A stretch of DNA of 14,258 nt from Chloroflexota bacterium (GCA_003650185.1 QMOF01000032.1:1-14258); one strand, 5' to 3'; positions 1 to 7,212 are shown, counted from the first letter of the stretch. Translations and numbers: made by a program. Notes: generated by a model not told the origin, from the letters alone.

Positions 1-377
1 AAATGACAGCAGACTATACCTCGACCAGGATCCAGTTTGATCGCCCTATAGGCAGCTTCCAGGCCGTGCAGCACAGGCTGGCTGACATGATGATCGATGT
101 TGAAGGGGCCAGGTGGACTTCGTACCGGGCCGTGTGGCACCTCGACCAGGGACGGCCGGCTGCCAGGGAGGTGGCCATCGCCAAGGCGTGGACTAGCGAC
201 GCATGCCAGAGAGTAGCGTATGCGGCGCAGCACTTGCACGGAGGCGTAGGCATGGACCTGGACTACGACCTGCATTACTACTTCCGCTGGGCCAAGGCTA
301 TGGAGTTGAACCTCGGCGTGGCCCCTGTTCACAGGAAGGATATTGAGCCCATCGTTCCGGCTGTCCAGGCAGCCTGA
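1..377 (+). CDS. Acyl-CoA dehydrogenase, C-terminal part (5' end outside window)
   Basis: This is the C-terminal four-helix domain of an acyl-CoA dehydrogenase, a flavoenzyme that oxidises an acyl-CoA to the 2,3-enoyl-CoA. The frame is open to the left edge, so the ATG at 3 is probably internal. The segment beginning YTSTRIQFDRPIGSFQAVQH matches the family block 'R.QFG.PIG.FQ...H.LADM'. HLHGGVGMDLDYDLHYYFRW matches the FAD-contacting 'Q.HGG.G' block. The ending resembles the CaiA/FadE28-FadE29 type rather than the medium-chain type with its YEGT motif. The gene lies upstream of the thiolase-like/DUF35 cluster on the same strand, but a 207-bp gap with its own promoter separates them. Family assignment is firm; substrate is unknown. 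Confidence 0.9.
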   Translation, partial: MTADYTSTRIQFDRPIGSFQAVQHRLADMMIDVEGARWTSYRAVWHLDQGRPAAREVAIAKAWTSDACQRVAYAAQHLHGGVGMDLDYDLHYYFRWAKAMELNLGVAPVHRKDIEPIVPAVQAA

Positions 378-470
378 TGCAGGAAAGGAAGGACTTGCCA
401 CTACGTGGTGCGTTTGGGGTCTGACCTCTCCTGAGGAAGGTGTCGACAGGTACCAGGGCCCGTTCTAGAG

Positions 471-500
471 TTGCCAGGCGCATTGGGGTCATATTAGAAT
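471..500 (+). promoter_or_regulatory. Predicted sigma70-type promoter of the thiolase/DUF35 cluster
   Basis: A -35-like TTGCCA (471-476) and a -10-like TAGAAT (495-500) are separated by 18 bp. Each matches the bacterial consensus at five of six positions. The start of transcription would be near 507, giving a leader of about 78 nt before the ATG at 585. This is the only good promoter seen between the acyl-CoA dehydrogenase and the cluster. It is a prediction from sequence alone. Confidence 0.5.
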
Positions 501-510
501 AAAGCGGGCG

Positions 511-524
511 TTACCTATAGGTAA
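511..524. promoter_or_regulatory. Perfect 14-bp palindrome, candidate operator
   Basis: TTACCTATAGGTAA is identical to its reverse complement. It sits 10 bp past the predicted -10 box, just downstream of the predicted transcription start, where a bound repressor would block initiation. Size and symmetry fit a dimeric repressor of the GntR or TetR type, which often control acyl-CoA catabolism genes. No regulator gene lies in the window, so the partner is unknown. Confidence 0.45.
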
Positions 525-584
525 GGACTTGTGCTTTTGTCGGTGCCCACGTGCTGACGGAGCAGGTATGGAAAGGAGGACTGT

Positions 585-1742
585 ATGGCCCAAAGAGTCG
601 GCATTGTGGCCGTGGCCCAGACGAAATACCACCCAAACAGGGCCGATGCGAATGAAGGGGAGCTGGCCTACGAAGCCATAAGGCAGGTACTTCAGGAGAC
701 GGGCCTCGGCTTCTCAGATGACGGTGATGGCATTAGTTCAGCAGTCACTTGCTCGCAGGACTTCTGGGACGGCAGGACCATATCGAACCTGAATGTGATG
801 TCCTACGTTGGGGCTCACCTGAGCCACGAGGACAAGGTGGCCGAAGATGGGGTCAACGCGGTGTACACGGCGATGGCCCAGGTACTATCAGGAAAGCATG
901 ACATCGTGTTGACCGTGGCCCATATGAAGGAATCTCAGGGTGACAAGAGCATTATTGAAAATGCTGCCTTTGACCCTATTTTCTTGAGGGTCCTGGGCCT
1001 GGACTTTTTGACGGCCGCGGCCCTGCAGGCGCAGCGCTACATGCACAGGTACGGGATAACGGCGGAGCAGTGCGCCAAGGTGGCCGTGAAGAACCGCGGA
1101 AATGCCAAGAGAAACCCATATGCCCAGGAACCGATGGACATCACTGTGGAGGATGTCCTCAAGTCGAAGATGCTGGCATCTCCTATCCGGCAGCTCGACG
1201 CCAAGCCAGTCTCCGATGGGGCTTGCGCCATGATCCTGGCCAGCGAAGAGAAAGCGAAGAAGCTCACGGCTAAACCGGTGTGGATACTGGGGGTGTCGAA
1301 CTGTTACGAGACCCACTACCTGGGAGATAGAGACCTGGCTGACTGTAACGCGCTGGTCAAAGCGGCCAGGAAAGCCTATGGCATGGCTGGTGTGAGCGAC
1401 CCGCTGAAGGAGCTCGATCTGGCGGAGGTCTCCGAGGAGTATTCCTACCAGGAGCTGCTCTGGATGGAGGGGCTCGGCTTGTGCGGCCGGGGAGAGGGGG
1501 GCAAGCTGATTGACTCCGGCGTGACCCAGATGGGCGGCCAGTTACCGGTCAACCCGTCAGGCGGGATGCTGGCTGGGAATCCCAACGGTGTGGCGGGAAT
1601 GGCGCGCGTGGCGGAATGCGTGCTACAGCTTCGCAACGAGGCTGGCGACCGACAGGTGCCCGGAGCCAGGTTGGCGCTCGCCCACGGTGTGACCGGGATA
1701 TGTGGTCAGCTTCAGGCTGTCATGATTCTGGGGACGAGCTAG
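585..1742 (+). CDS. Thiolase-like protein lacking canonical catalytic residues (first of a pair)
   Basis: This 385-residue protein has the thiolase fold of the SCP-x/lipid-transfer type. It starts with RVGIVAVAQTKY and ends with NPSGG, a QLRNEAG.RQV block and AHGVTGICG. Full thiolases form an acyl-enzyme on a cysteine in 'C-A-S-G'. Ungapped alignment around 'SG..D.VL' puts Ala86 (in KVAEDG) at that site. The 'GHP' histidine is Asn332 (GNP). His367 near the C-terminus remains. Tyrosines occur in EEYSYQ, where the family usually has 'D.F'. Missing nucleophile plus neighbouring DUF35 genes recall Ltp2-type aldolases, which cleave CoA esters without a cysteine. AGGAGG at 574-579 is 5 nt before the ATG, and the next gene starts 13 nt downstream. 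The fold is firm; the reaction is an inference. Confidence 0.88.
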   Translation: MAQRVGIVAVAQTKYHPNRADANEGELAYEAIRQVLQETGLGFSDDGDGISSAVTCSQDFWDGRTISNLNVMSYVGAHLSHEDKVAEDGVNAVYTAMAQVLSGKHDIVLTVAHMKESQGDKSIIENAAFDPIFLRVLGLDFLTAAALQAQRYMHRYGITAEQCAKVAVKNRGNAKRNPYAQEPMDITVEDVLKSKMLASPIRQLDAKPVSDGACAMILASEEKAKKLTAKPVWILGVSNCYETHYLGDRDLADCNALVKAARKAYGMAGVSDPLKELDLAEVSEEYSYQELLWMEGLGLCGRGEGGKLIDSGVTQMGGQLPVNPSGGMLAGNPNGVAGMARVAECVLQLRNEAGDRQVPGARLALAHGVTGICGQLQAVMILGTS

Positions 1743-1755
1743 TCGGAGGTGAGAT

Positions 1756-2925
1756 ATGGCCAATAGGGTAGCAATTGTAGGAGTTGGACAGACTTATCAC
1801 CGGAGCACTCGCCGTGACGTCAACCAGCAGGAAATGGTCGGCGAGGCAGTCAGGGCAGCGCTGGCCGACGCTCAGTTGAGCGCCAAGGACATCGAGGCTG
1901 TCTTCACCAGCAACATGGAGACCTTTGAAGGCATCTATCTTCCCGACCACTTGATGGTCGACGAAGTCGCAGCTTTCGGCAAGCCGGGTCTAAAGGTGTG
2001 CACCGGAGGCACCAGTGGTGCGTCAGTCGTCGCGGAGGGCTTTCACTTTGTGGCGGCGGGCCTGTTTGATCTAGCCCTGGTTATCGGCTTCGAGAAGCAG
2101 GACACAGGTGACACAACCGCGGCTATCACAGCCAGCGTTACGCCGGTATGGGGTAAGGGCGTAGCAACAGGTGCCATCGGAGAGTTTGCCAAGCAGGCTT
2201 TGACGTATATGCAGAGGTCTGGGGCCAAGGAGGAGCATGCTTGCATGGTGCGGCTGAAAGCAGACCGGGGCGCCTGCCGGAATCCCTATGCTCATCTGAG
2301 GCTCGGGCTCAAGAGTGTAGAAGAGATCATGAAGTCCGGTTACCTGGTGTGGCCGCTGAGGTTACTGGACTTTTGCCCCCAGTCCTGCGGTGCGTGTGCA
2401 CTTGTCTTTGCTTCCGAGGAAAAAGCGAGAAAGATGACCAACAAGCCGGTGTGGATTGCTGACCTGATCACGGTGCACCAGGAGCCGTTCCGCGCTGGTT
2501 CCTTCGGCGACCCGACCGGCCTGGAGACCTATACCCAGGAGGTGGCCGCGGAGAAGCTATACAAGAGAAACGGCATCACCAATCCGCGGAGGGATATATG
2601 CATGGCGGAGATCTACGAGCCCTCCAACTGGGAGGAGATGAGCCTCTATGAGCACTTCCACTTCTGCGAGAAAAACGAGGGGTGGAAGCTGGTGGAGAAG
2701 GGTATCACTGAGATAGAAGGGGAATTCCCGGTGAACCCCTCTGGCGGTGTGATCGCTACTAACCCGATTGGGGCCACTCCCACCATTCGCGTTGCTGAAG
2801 CCGCTCTCCAGATTCGCGGCGACGCAGGCGAGCACCAGGTCACCAGGGACGTACACACAGCAGTTGCCACTGCGCTGGGCGGTCCAAACTGGACAGTGAT
2901 GACGCTGCTAAAGAGGTCTTTGTAG
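1756..2925 (+). CDS. Thiolase-like protein lacking canonical catalytic residues (second of a pair)
   Basis: This 389-residue thiolase-fold protein is a distant paralogue of the preceding one. It shares the start RVAIVGVGQTYH, an 'SGA...FDLALVIGFEK' core, and the NPSGG and LQIRGDAGEHQV blocks. Ungapped alignment places Gly85 (GTSG) at the nucleophilic cysteine position. Cys82 lies three residues earlier and does not align with it. The GHP histidine is Asn336 (TNP), and the C-terminal His is absent (ATALGGP). This copy has therefore lost even the histidine kept by its partner. A heteromer in which one or both chains act as retro-aldolase or structural partner is plausible. GGAGGTGA at 1745-1752 precedes the ATG, and 13 nt separate it from the DUF35 gene. 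Family is firm; activity is unknown. Confidence 0.88.
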   Translation: MANRVAIVGVGQTYHRSTRRDVNQQEMVGEAVRAALADAQLSAKDIEAVFTSNMETFEGIYLPDHLMVDEVAAFGKPGLKVCTGGTSGASVVAEGFHFVAAGLFDLALVIGFEKQDTGDTTAAITASVTPVWGKGVATGAIGEFAKQALTYMQRSGAKEEHACMVRLKADRGACRNPYAHLRLGLKSVEEIMKSGYLVWPLRLLDFCPQSCGACALVFASEEKARKMTNKPVWIADLITVHQEPFRAGSFGDPTGLETYTQEVAAEKLYKRNGITNPRRDICMAEIYEPSNWEEMSLYEHFHFCEKNEGWKLVEKGITEIEGEFPVNPSGGVIATNPIGATPTIRVAEAALQIRGDAGEHQVTRDVHTAVATALGGPNWTVMTLLKRSL

Positions 2926-2938
2926 AGGAGGCGACAGA

Positions 2939-3421
2939 ATGACTGAAAAGCCCGGTCAGGAGCTGCTCACGGTAGAAATCGCACGACCCCGACCCTATCG
3001 GTGGTCGACGGGCAAGTACCTGGGCAGGCTCTACAAAGAGGCGATGGAAAACAAGAGGCTGGTGACAAACCGGTGTCCTAAATGCAAGGAACTGCTCTGG
3101 CCTCCACAGGCGGTCTGCGGAAGGTGCAAGGTTGAGGCGGGGGAGGACTGGGTCGCGATGAGCGACAAGGGCACGGTGATACAGTATACATACCTGGTGT
3201 TTCCGCTCTGGGACCCTCACTACGGTGAGAAGTTGGCCAACCCTCATCCCACAGCCACCATCAAGCTGGACGGCGGTGTGTATATGGTCCATTTTCTGGA
3301 GGAGAAGGACCCGCAAAAGCTGAAGGAAGGAATGCGAGTGCAGGCGGTGTGGAAGGAGAAACAAGAGGAGCGTGGCCGAGGGCTTGGCGATATCCTCTAC
3401 TTCAGGACGATCGAGGAGTAG
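2939..3421 (+). CDS. Zn-ribbon/OB-fold protein (DUF35 family), first copy
   Basis: This 160-residue protein has the DUF35 layout: an N-terminal helix region, a rubredoxin-like zinc ribbon with Cys46, Cys49, Cys60 and Cys63 (CPKC...CGRC), and a C-terminal OB fold starting near 'DKGTVIQYT'. DUF35 proteins bind thiolase-like enzymes, bridging subunits or shaping the acyl-CoA tunnel, as in archaeal thiolase/HMG-CoA synthase complexes, BbsA-BbsB and ChsH2-Ltp2. The gene directly follows two thiolase-like genes and precedes a second DUF35 gene, so a complex with them is the natural reading. AGGAGG (2926-2931) is 7 nt before the ATG. The residues before the ribbon are rich in Arg and aromatics (RPRPYRW). 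Function is cytosolic and presumably non-catalytic. Confidence 0.9.
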   Translation: MTEKPGQELLTVEIARPRPYRWSTGKYLGRLYKEAMENKRLVTNRCPKCKELLWPPQAVCGRCKVEAGEDWVAMSDKGTVIQYTYLVFPLWDPHYGEKLANPHPTATIKLDGGVYMVHFLEEKDPQKLKEGMRVQAVWKEKQEERGRGLGDILYFRTIEE

Positions 3422-3432
3422 GAGGCTAGGCA

Positions 3433-3903
3433 ATGACCGACAGGGTTGAGAAGCTGAGAGACCTGGACGTCTTCATATACCACGGGAAGGTGGATATCCC
3501 GGACACGTACAGTGCTGGCACCGTGGGTAGCCGGTTTCTCATTGAGATACGGGACAACAAGAGGATCATGGGCACCAGGTGTCCTGCCTGCAAACGCGTG
3601 TATGTCCCGGCCAGGTCTGTTTGCAAGGACTGCTTCGGCCGGATGGATGAGTGGGTGGAAGTAGGTGACAAGGGTACCTTGCTCACCTACACCGTTGTAC
3701 ATGTGCCTACGTCCGTGCAATTGAAAGAGCCTCCGGTGGCATACGGCATCGTTCAACTGGACGGAGCCGACACTGGCCTGGTCCACCTGCTGGGCGAGGT
3801 AGACCCTGACCAGTTGCAGGTCGGTATGAAGATGCAGGCCGTATTCGCTGAGGAGCGGGTGGGCAGCATTCTGGACATAAAGTACTTCAAGCCAGCAGCG
3901 TAG
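3433..3903 (+). CDS. Zn-ribbon/OB-fold protein (DUF35 family), second copy
   Basis: This 156-residue DUF35 protein is clearly homologous to the preceding one but well diverged. Its zinc ribbon uses Cys50, Cys53, Cys64 and Cys67 (CPAC...CKDC). The OB-fold part starts at 'DKGTLLTYTVV' and ends in a 'DIKYFKP' strand. The Shine-Dalgarno AGGAGG (3420-3425) overlaps the TAG stop of the first copy and lies 7 nt before this ATG, so the two are almost certainly co-transcribed. Two DUF35 genes next to two thiolase-like genes suggest one partner per chain. A 129-nt gap follows before the flavoprotein gene; no clear terminator is visible in it. Confidence 0.9.
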   Translation: MTDRVEKLRDLDVFIYHGKVDIPDTYSAGTVGSRFLIEIRDNKRIMGTRCPACKRVYVPARSVCKDCFGRMDEWVEVGDKGTLLTYTVVHVPTSVQLKEPPVAYGIVQLDGADTGLVHLLGEVDPDQLQVGMKMQAVFAEERVGSILDIKYFKPAA

Positions 3904-4032
3904 CTGTGCCACCGGGCCAGCTATGGCAGACTTGCCAGGTTCCCGCCGGTTGGGCCGAGATAGGGGATATCCGTCTGACCAGCCTGGTTGGCTAGTTTCG
4001 TGCACTGTGTGAACTGAAGAGGGAGCACTAAT

Positions 4033-5151
4033 ATGTCTCGTAAAGTCCTGCGCACCAGGCTCTGTGACTTGCTGGACATCGAGTATCCCATAATTCTGGC
4101 TGGCATGGGTGGAGCCGCCAATGCGGAGCTGGCGGCGGCCGTTTCGGAAGCCGGGGGTCTGGGCATCATCGGGGCCGTAAACCTGTCGCCAGACGAGCTC
4201 GACGCAGAGATCACCAGGTGCAAGAGGCTGACCAGCAAGCCGTTTGGCGTTGATACCATCGCCCCGACCAATATGGTGGACACAGCCACCATTGAAGAAC
4301 TGAGGAATTATATTCCGGACGAGGCGGTGGACTACGTGTCGAGGCTTGCCAACGATCTGAAAATACCAGTCCCGGAAGGTACCAGGTTCGGCAAGGAGGG
4401 CGGTACGGGGTGGGCTGCGGGTATGACGCCGAAGCAAATTGAGGTGGTGTACGATCACAAGATACCGGTTTTTGCGGCAGCCCTGGGAAGCCCTGCCTTC
4501 ATGGCTCCTGAAGCCCACTCGCGGGGGATGAAGGTCATTGGACTGGTGGGCAATACCAGGCAGGCCCGGGCGGAAGCTGAGGCGGGTGTAGATATCATCG
4601 TGGCCCAGGGCCATGAAGCAGGAGGACATACCGGTTATGTAGCTACCATGCCGCTGGTGCCGATGGTGGTGGATGCTGTCGACCCGACTCCCGTGGTGGC
4701 CGCTGGGGGGATTGCTGACGGGCGTGGGCTGGTTGCCGCGCTGGCTCTGGGTGCTTGCGGAGTGTGGTGCGGTACTGCTTTTCTCTGCACGGTTGAGGCG
4801 GGCATCCTGCCTGAAGCGAAGGAGCGTCTGGTCAAGGCGACGGAAAAGGACACGCGAGTCACCAGGGTGTTCACTGGCAAGACCTGCCGCCTTCTAAGTA
4901 CCGAGTTAATAGAGAAGTGGGAAAAGGAAGGGCCTGTACTGCCTTTTCCGCTGCCGATCGTGCTGTGCACCAGTCTCCAGGACTACATGACCGAAGCCAG
5001 GATGGTCGACAACTACTTCATTCCTACGGGGCAGGTCTGTGGGGCGGTGAAGGAGATCAAGACGGCCCGGCAGGTGGTGGAAGAGATGGTTGAGCAGGCC
5101 GTCCGCATCTTGGAAGAGGGCCTCTTTTCCAGAGTAAAGCTCAGCGAATGA
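4033..5151 (+). CDS. Nitronate monooxygenase / FabK-like FMN flavoprotein
   Basis: This 372-residue TIM-barrel flavoprotein belongs to the 2-nitropropane dioxygenase (nitronate monooxygenase) family, which also includes FabK enoyl-reductases. The N-terminal block ILAGMGGAANAEL and AGGLGIIG fits the family's FMN-binding start. QGHEAGGHTG carries the signature histidine (His199 in GGH). VVAAGGIADGRGL followed by ALGACGVWCGTAF is the phosphate-binding end of the barrel. The context, between an acyl-CoA lyase module and a CoA-transferase, fits a flavin reductase or oxidase acting on a catabolic intermediate as well as nitronate detoxification. AGAGGGAG at 4018-4025 is 7 nt from the ATG. Family is firm; substrate is not predictable. 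Confidence 0.88.
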   Translation: MSRKVLRTRLCDLLDIEYPIILAGMGGAANAELAAAVSEAGGLGIIGAVNLSPDELDAEITRCKRLTSKPFGVDTIAPTNMVDTATIEELRNYIPDEAVDYVSRLANDLKIPVPEGTRFGKEGGTGWAAGMTPKQIEVVYDHKIPVFAAALGSPAFMAPEAHSRGMKVIGLVGNTRQARAEAEAGVDIIVAQGHEAGGHTGYVATMPLVPMVVDAVDPTPVVAAGGIADGRGLVAALALGACGVWCGTAFLCTVEAGILPEAKERLVKATEKDTRVTRVFTGKTCRLLSTELIEKWEKEGPVLPFPLPIVLCTSLQDYMTEARMVDNYFIPTGQVCGAVKEIKTARQVVEEMVEQAVRILEEGLFSRVKLSE

Positions 5152-5202
5152 GGAAGAAGCGGGGGGGTAGTATGTACTTCCTTCCGAAAGTAGGAGGTGT
5201 CT

Positions 5203-5910
5203 ATGGCGATTAACAAGATAGTGGCGAGCGTGGAGGAAGCGGTGGCTGACGTCCACGATGGCGCTGTGATACTGGTGGGGGGCTTCGGCAATATCTGGAA
5301 TGCCCCAAGCTATCTCCTGACTGCTATATCGAAACTACCGGTGAAGAATCTGACCGTGGTGTCCAACAGTGGCGGATTCGGCATCGAGATCTGGGGCGGT
5401 GTTTTTGGCGTCCACGAACATGATGTGGAGGTCCTGCACAGGACGAAGCAGTGCACGAAGCATATCGTATCTGCCCCGACGAACCCCCTGGTGGTGAATA
5501 CACTGGAGACCAGGTACAGGGCGGGAGAGGTGGAGGTGGAGATGTGCGCCCAGGGGACACTGGCGGAGAGGGTCAGGGCTGGCAGGGCGGGGCTGGGTGG
5601 GATTCTCACCCCCACCGGAGTTGGCATCCCGGAGATCCAGAGGGACAAACCGGTGATTGAGATTGACGACCGGAAGTACTTGGTGGAGAAGGCCATCAAG
5701 GGCGATTTTGCCCTCATCAGGGCGCACAAGGCGGACCGGTGGGGCAACCTGGTCTACAAGGGGACATCGAGGACATTCAACGCCACCATGGCGGGCGCAG
5801 CCAGGGTGACCATCGCTGAGGTGGACGAGATAGTCGAATTGGGCGAACTGGACCCCGAAGCGATAGTCACCCCCGGCATATATGTCAACAGGGTCGTGTT
5901 GAGGCAATAG
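5203..5910 (+). CDS. 3-oxoacid/glutaconate-type CoA-transferase, subunit A
   Basis: This 235-residue protein is the A subunit of a family I CoA-transferase, which moves CoA between acyl-CoA and a free acid through a glutamyl-CoA intermediate held on subunit B. VGGFG (residues 25-29) and the later blocks LTVVSNSGG and TPTGVGIPE are typical of the subunit. 'AHKADRWGNLVYKGTSRTFN' is also characteristic. The ATG at 5203 is preferred because AGGAGG (5192-5197) sits 5 nt before it; the in-frame GTG at 5197 lies inside that site. The TAG stop overlaps the Shine-Dalgarno site of subunit B. Adjacent acyl-CoA genes suggest it activates the pathway's acid substrate. Confidence 0.92.
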   Translation: MAINKIVASVEEAVADVHDGAVILVGGFGNIWNAPSYLLTAISKLPVKNLTVVSNSGGFGIEIWGGVFGVHEHDVEVLHRTKQCTKHIVSAPTNPLVVNTLETRYRAGEVEVEMCAQGTLAERVRAGRAGLGGILTPTGVGIPEIQRDKPVIEIDDRKYLVEKAIKGDFALIRAHKADRWGNLVYKGTSRTFNATMAGAARVTIAEVDEIVELGELDPEAIVTPGIYVNRVVLRQ

Positions 5911-5920
5911 GAGGGACGTC

Positions 5921-6592
5921 ATGACCGAGAAGTTCAGGATAGACGATCAGACCATGGCCCTGCGCGTGGCCAAGGAGTTCAAGGACGGTGACGTTGTCAA
6001 CCTGGGGATCGGGGTGCCCACCCTGGCCTCCAATTTCATACCCGGCGACCGAGAGGTCATCTTTCATGCCGAGAACGGCGTGCTCGGCTATGGCAACATA
6101 TGCACCGCCGGTGAAGGGAGCTACGATTTGCTTAATGCGGGAGGCCAGCCTGTAGAGCCGCGGCCCGGCATGTCGATCCTCGACCACGCCGAGTCTTTCT
6201 GCGTTATAAGGGGCGGATGGCTCGACTGGACTGTCCTGGGTGGACTCCAGGTGTCAGAGAAGGGAGACCTGGCCAACTGGATGGTCCCTGAGAAGAAGAT
6301 CGGCACCATCGGGGGGGCCATGGACCTGGCGTTCGGCGCCAAGAAGGTCATCGTCGTCATGCCACATAACACCAAGAACGGCGGGTACAAGATCGTCAAG
6401 GAGTGCACCTATCCTATTACCGGGTTCCGTTGCGTTGACCTGGTGGTGACCGATATCGCCGTGATAGAGGTCACCCCGGAAGGAATGGTCCTGAAGGAAG
6501 TGGCGCCCACCTGGACTCCTGAGGAAGTACAGCAGCTTACCGAGCCCAGGTTGATCATCGCTCCCGACCTGCACGAGATCGAACTGGCGTAG
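5921..6592 (+). CDS. 3-oxoacid/glutaconate-type CoA-transferase, subunit B
   Basis: This 223-residue catalytic subunit forms an A/B heteromer with the preceding gene product. Glu51 in AENGVLGYG is the expected nucleophile of the family ('ENG..G'). LGIGVPT (28-34) and 'GTIGGAMDLAFGAKKVIVVM' are strong family blocks, closer to the 3-oxoacid (SCOT/AtoA) branch than to glutaconate transferases. AGGAGGG (5909-5915) overlaps the A stop codon and lies 5 nt before the ATG. This is the last gene of the cluster; a decayed region follows. The acid substrate is unknown, but a dicarboxylic or branched acid would fit the acyl-CoA dehydrogenase and lyase genes upstream. Confidence 0.93.
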   Translation: MTEKFRIDDQTMALRVAKEFKDGDVVNLGIGVPTLASNFIPGDREVIFHAENGVLGYGNICTAGEGSYDLLNAGGQPVEPRPGMSILDHAESFCVIRGGWLDWTVLGGLQVSEKGDLANWMVPEKKIGTIGGAMDLAFGAKKVIVVMPHNTKNGGYKIVKECTYPITGFRCVDLVVTDIAVIEVTPEGMVLKEVAPTWTPEEVQQLTEPRLIIAPDLHEIELA

Positions 6593-6694
6593 TACCTGGT
6601 CGCAGTGCGCTGGTGCAATTGCCCGGCATAGCCACAAAGCCTGTTGGGGAGGAGGGAATGGCTTACAGGCTCAACGCTGCATCAGGGGGATAGA

Positions 6695-6969
6695 GCGATT
6701 GGAGTTAGTGGCGTCACGGGTCACTGAGGGATGTAGTCCTCCGTGAACTCGCGTCCGGGGGTGAGCAGGTACGCGCAATGTGGTGGAGGCGTGTCTGAAT
6801 TCAGGTGTGAGGCGGCGTGCCGCAGTCCGGCAGGGACGAGGTGCCAAATCTCGGCGGTTCCTTCATCAGCCACGAGAAGGCCACCAGAGATCTGGACCGT
6901 GCGCCACGCACACTCAGGGAATTGGTAGCAGATACCATCCGGTGGTCTGGCGGAAACGGCCGACTGTGA
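6695..6969 (+). pseudogene. Decayed NAD-dependent epimerase/dehydratase (extended SDR) fossil
   Basis: No intact ORF is present, but four short pieces in changing frames, in the right order, resemble an extended SDR epimerase of the HpnA or dihydroflavonol-reductase type. At 6695-6724 AIGVSGVTGH resembles the start of the Rossmann motif (usually V-TGATG). At 6733-6780, in another frame, VVLRELASGGEQVRAM resembles the first helix and second strand. At 6768-6827, in a third frame, GTRNVVEACLNSGVRR matches the conserved 'N..GT.NV..A....GV.R' block. At 6844-6969 FISHEKATRDL...PRTLRELVADTIRW...NG.L and a stop match the C-terminus 'SSEKA.RELGY.PR....AL.DTV.WF..NGYL'. Roughly 90 codons remain of about 330. 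At least two frameshifts and two large deletions are needed. Recognised by eye, not by search. Confidence 0.6.
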
Positions 6970-7041
6970 CCCGTCTGGGCGAGACCTGCTCGGAGCACCG
7001 GGCCGCCCGGGTGGGTGTGGCGGTGCTCAAGGGAGGTGGAC

Positions 7042-7158
7042 GTGAAGGGCTATCGCACACCATCGTGGTTCCGCGCAAAGGAGCGCTCAAGACAGACAAA
7101 GGTCAAAGCTCGGCGCCCCGACAGGCCCAAAGGCAACAAGCCGAGGAAGGGCAACTAG
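7042..7158 (+). CDS. Small, highly basic protein (38 aa), unknown
   Basis: This short GTG-start ORF encodes 38 residues, 15 of them Lys or Arg and only two acidic. It starts VKGYRTPSWFRAKERSRQTK, and its second half is rich in Pro, Gly and Lys/Arg. A strong Shine-Dalgarno GGGAGG (7031-7036) lies 5 nt before the GTG. A trinucleotide frame with that charge could bind nucleic acid or ribosomes, but I recognise no family. It lies between the epimerase fossil and the tautomerase gene, whose GTG is 55 nt beyond the stop. It could be chance coding in decayed DNA; the strong ribosome-binding site argues for a real gene. Confidence 0.4.
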   Translation: MKGYRTPSWFRAKERSRQTKVKARRPDRPKGNKPRKGN

Positions 7159-7212
7159 AGCACTACGGGAGAGGCCAGTGGGGCGCATTCGGGTGTGGTT
7201 GGAGGTGATACC

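Noticed and set aside
44..51. CCTATAGG inside the acyl-CoA dehydrogenase as a second operator
   Set aside because: Only the central 8 bp match the palindrome at 511-524, and it lies in conserved coding sequence (RPIG).
3397..4629. 410-residue minus-strand ORF
   Set aside because: Antisense to the second DUF35 gene and the first half of the flavoprotein gene, both clearly real; no family resemblance.
6695..7160. Group II intron or other structured RNA
   Set aside because: No domain V-like hairpin or reverse transcriptase is seen; the epimerase fossil explains most of the region.
6780..7208. 142-residue plus-strand ORF
   Set aside because: Only its first residues match an epimerase block in this frame; the rest is Arg/Gln-rich without resemblance, crosses the basic small ORF and matches the fossil pattern.
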